NCBI GenBank assembly: GCA_011390695.1 | Contig: JAABRW010000453.1 | Span: forward strand, 1 to 8,480 | Reading direction: 5' to 3' | Length of the DNA: 8,480 nucleotides | Source: Desulfotignum sp. | GTDB taxonomy: Bacteria; Desulfobacterota; Desulfobacteria; Desulfobacterales; Desulfobacteraceae | Part shown: positions 6,720-8,480 of the stretch, one piece after another | Numbering within the stretch: the stretch's first letter is position 1 | Layout: every line of letters starts with the position of its first letter | The notes under the pieces: model-generated | Databases searched by the model: none | What the model was told of the DNA's origin: nothing | What the model saw: only the letters and a program-made list of their open reading frames with translations | Position numbers and translations under genes: made by a program

Positions 6720-6748
6720 TTTACATTTTCCAGGCAATTATTTATGCT
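6720..6748 (+). promoter_or_regulatory. Putative sigma70-type promoter for the fapA-like gene
   Basis: TTTACA (6720-6725) and TATGCT (6743-6748) are separated by exactly 17 nt and match the -35 and -10 consensus at 5/6 and 4/6. A start near 6755 would leave a leader of about 36 nt before the GTG. This fits the change in gene content and the AT-rich gap, but short matches like this arise by chance in AT-rich DNA. Confidence 0.4.
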
Positions 6749-6766
6749 GTTATTCGTTGTAATTGC
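6734..6766. repeat. Inverted repeat overlapping the putative -10 region
   Basis: GCAATTA (6734-6740) and TAATTGC (6760-6766) are perfect 7-nt complements 19 nt apart, extendable outward by one G-T and one A-T pair. The arms bracket the putative -10 box, the position expected of an operator. As an RNA hairpin it would be weak with a large loop and no T-run, so a terminator is unlikely. Chance occurrence cannot be excluded. Confidence 0.35.
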
Positions 6767-6790
6767 TTTAACAATGATGGAATATGCCCT

Positions 6791-8480
6791 GTGACCGATT
6801 TCAACACCATCCCGACCCTTGCATGGCTCGCCCTGGAATATGGTACCATACAGCAGGACCAGTACCGCCAGATCACAGCCTTGTATACATTGCGCCAAAA
6901 AAAGGATCCCTTGCCGGATTATGCAGACCTGCTTTTGGGTCAGGGATTTGCCACCCGTTACCAGGTGGGATTGCTCCAGCTGATCCAGGAATATTATGTG
7001 ATTAAACACCTGGGCGAACAATTCGGTAAAATCGCTATTGAAAAAGGGTTTGCCACCAAAGAAGATGTCCGCAAAGCCCTGGAGCACCAGAAAAAAGAAT
7101 TTCGGCGGGCCAAGATCAAAAAATTAATCGGGGATATCCTGGTGGAATCACAGGTAATTACCCTGAAACAAAAACAGGAGGTTTTAAAAGAGCAGGCATT
7201 TCTGGAACATATGGGCCGCCAGATTTATTCCCGGCCAGGCCAGGTTTCATCTGCCCCGGGCCCAAAAAAAAACGGTGTCCCATTATCTGAATATGAGCGG
7301 CAGTTTTTACAGATTAAGGCTTTGGACAGAGAGTTTGCCGCAGCAGTGATTGAAAAAAACCTCGCCTCCCAGCGGGATGTGGCCATTGCCCAGAAAGTAC
7401 AGGAAGAAACGTTTGAAGCCAGGCAGCCCCTTAAAGCCCTGGATGATATAATGGTGGATATGGGAATGCTGACCCCGAGGGAAAAACAACTGATCCTGGC
7501 GGAGTTGAACAGTTCCCGGCAAAAAAATCAGGAAATTGTCTCTCCCCATATTCAGGTACACATCAGCCCGGACAAAACAGAGGCCAGACTCATTATCGCC
7601 AAAGAAGGCCAGGCTGTCACCAGCCTGGAAACACTCAAACAGACCCTTGCCTCCGCAGGTATCACCCATGGGATATATCCGGATGCCATACTCCAGGCAC
7701 ACCTGGAAACCGGTGACCTGGAATTTACTGCCGCAAAAACAGATAATTCCACACTCCTGATACGCCATACCCGGGCCACCTGTTTTCTGGATACAGATGA
7801 GACCGACACCGAACAAAAGCGCAAGGGAGAAATCCTGATGTCCCGGGCCGCCGGCCCTGATACCTATCTAAAAACCGATGTATTCGGGAAAAAAAGCCGG
7901 AAAATACAGGGAACGGATTTCACTTTTCAGTGTGGCGGCAACACCCGGCCCGCCCAGAATGGACAGGGGGTGGTTGCAGCAAAAACCGGGATACCCGGTC
8001 TGTCCCGGGACCGCAAATTGTTTATTCATCCAAAAATTCATGTGCTGGAAGATGCAGATCTGCGATACGGTCCGCTGGAAGCCTATGCAGACCTGTCCAT
8101 ATCCGGGATACTTTTTGGTGCCTATCCGGTAACCGCCGGCAAAATTACCGCCACAGAAATCCGGGGTGCCAAAATTGAAGCCATGGGCGATATTACATCC
8201 AGCATAGGTATAACCGATACAGTTATCCGGTCCCAGGGAGATATTCATGCCCGGTACCTGCATAACTGCCGCATTGAAACCTTTGGGAATGTTTATGTAA
8301 AAAATGAAATCATTGATTCGGTAATCCGCTGCAGCGGTAAAATTGACGCAGGACAGTGCCGGGTCATTTCTTCCACTATTCATGCCCAAAAAGGGATTGT
8401 TCTCCGGGGCATTGGAAGCCAAAAATCCCGTTCCTGCATCATTGCTGCCGGGTCAGCACACCATATCACCGCACTGGGCC
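6791..8480 (+). CDS. FapA/DUF342 family protein with N-terminal repeat region, 3' partial
   Basis: An open frame of 563 codons runs off the window end. GTG at 6791 is the only plausible start: no in-frame ATG, GTG or TTG lies in the intergenic region and the first ATG is about codon 141. A weak GGA lies 9 nt upstream. Residues about 254-318 resemble the FapA N-terminal domain (HISPDKTEARLIIAKEG, GIYPDAIL). Residues about 346-563 resemble the DUF342 right-handed beta-helix: KGEIL, then repeated short strands such as KITATEIRGAKIEAMGDI, GNVYVKNEIIDSVI and GKIDAGQCRVISSTIHAQKG. Residues 11-240 hold three degenerate copies of a helical unit of about 55 residues resembling the GspE/MshE N-terminal fold. 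There is no signal peptide. FapA-type proteins are poorly characterised (one member affects flagellar assembly), so the cellular role here is unknown. No functional link to the cobalamin genes is evident. Confidence 0.85.
   Translation, partial: MTDFNTIPTLAWLALEYGTIQQDQYRQITALYTLRQKKDPLPDYADLLLGQGFATRYQVGLLQLIQEYYVIKHLGEQFGKIAIEKGFATKEDVRKALEHQKKEFRRAKIKKLIGDILVESQVITLKQKQEVLKEQAFLEHMGRQIYSRPGQVSSAPGPKKNGVPLSEYERQFLQIKALDREFAAAVIEKNLASQRDVAIAQKVQEETFEARQPLKALDDIMVDMGMLTPREKQLILAELNSSRQKNQEIVSPHIQVHISPDKTEARLIIAKEGQAVTSLETLKQTLASAGITHGIYPDAILQAHLETGDLEFTAAKTDNSTLLIRHTRATCFLDTDETDTEQKRKGEILMSRAAGPDTYLKTDVFGKKSRKIQGTDFTFQCGGNTRPAQNGQGVVAAKTGIPGLSRDRKLFIHPKIHVLEDADLRYGPLEAYADLSISGILFGAYPVTAGKITATEIRGAKIEAMGDITSSIGITDTVIRSQGDIHARYLHNCRIETFGNVYVKNEIIDSVIRCSGKIDAGQCRVISSTIHAQKGIVLRGIGSQKSRSCIIAAGSAHHITALG

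Larger units (their letters stand above)
6692..6790. other. Intergenic region between the cobalamin operon and fapA-like gene
   Basis: This 99-nt spacer is visibly more AT-rich than its flanks from about 6711 to 6784. It holds a possible sigma70-type promoter and an inverted repeat (listed separately). I see no convincing GC-rich stem followed by a T-run, so a rho-independent terminator for the cobalamin operon is not evident. No tRNA or small ORF with support is visible. Confidence 0.7.

Noticed and set aside
6542..7087. Minus-strand open frame of 181 codons across the cbiP/fapA-like gap
   Set aside because: It spans the 3' end of cbiP and the 5' end of the FapA-like gene, both supported by protein motifs on the plus strand. 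Its translation shows no family features.
7868..8422. Minus-strand open frame of 184 codons opposite the DUF342 region
   Set aside because: Its regular Gly/Asn-rich pattern is the reverse of the repetitive beta-helix codons on the plus strand.
1..8480. CRISPR arrays, tRNA/rRNA genes, insertion sequences, cobalamin riboswitch
   Set aside because: No regularly spaced direct repeats, no tRNA-like cloverleaf sequence, no transposase or terminal repeats, and no B12-box-like leader were seen. The operon's 5' leader, where a riboswitch would lie, is outside the window.

Overview
The window is a compact, plus-strand cobalamin (vitamin B12) biosynthesis operon followed by an unrelated surface or polymer-type gene. 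CbiG and the CbiE-CbiT fusion mark the anaerobic (cobalt-early) corrin pathway. Together with the moderate GC content and the style of the proteins, this suggests an anaerobic Desulfobacterota (deltaproteobacterial, Desulfobacteraceae-like) organism. That placement is inferred from general familiarity, not from a database match.

Layout: (1) 1-765, the 3' part of a polytopic membrane protein resembling the nucleoside-recognition/Gate family, cut by the window start. (2) 762-2000, cbiET fusion. (3) 2013-2798, cbiF. (4) about 2755-3939, cbiG. (5) 3804-4697, cbiH, overlapping cbiG by 136 nt. (6) 4716-5228, a BtuR/CobO-type corrinoid adenosyltransferase. (7) 5225-6691, cobyric acid synthase cbiP/cobQ. 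(8) A 99-nt AT-rich intergenic gap with a plausible sigma70-type promoter and an inverted repeat. (9) 6791 to the window end, a FapA/DUF342 protein with a GTG start and three degenerate N-terminal repeats, cut by the window end.

Genes 1-7 are joined by 4-nt ATGA overlaps, longer overlaps or gaps of at most 18 nt, so they are very likely co-transcribed and translationally coupled. In pathway order, CbiH contracts the ring at C17, CbiF methylates C11, CbiG opens the lactone and removes the C20 fragment, CbiET methylates C5 and C15 and decarboxylates, the adenosyltransferase adds the upper ligand, and CbiP amidates to cobyric acid. CbiK/X, CbiL, CbiD, CbiJ, CbiC, CbiA and CbiB are not in this window.

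The most unexpected signal is not a gene. A perfect 14-bp palindrome, GTTTCACGTGAAAC (3499-3512, inside cbiG), is the core of the bacterial ParB centromere site parS. A near-parS copy matching 14 of 16 consensus positions lies 2.1 kb upstream inside cbiET (1409-1424). Both are read in the same phase and fall in apparent inter-domain linkers. The window may therefore carry part of the chromosome-segregation parS cluster, which would place it near the replication origin. A second point of interest is the cbiG/cbiH junction, which looks either like a deep overlap or like a frameshifted CbiG-CbiH fusion.
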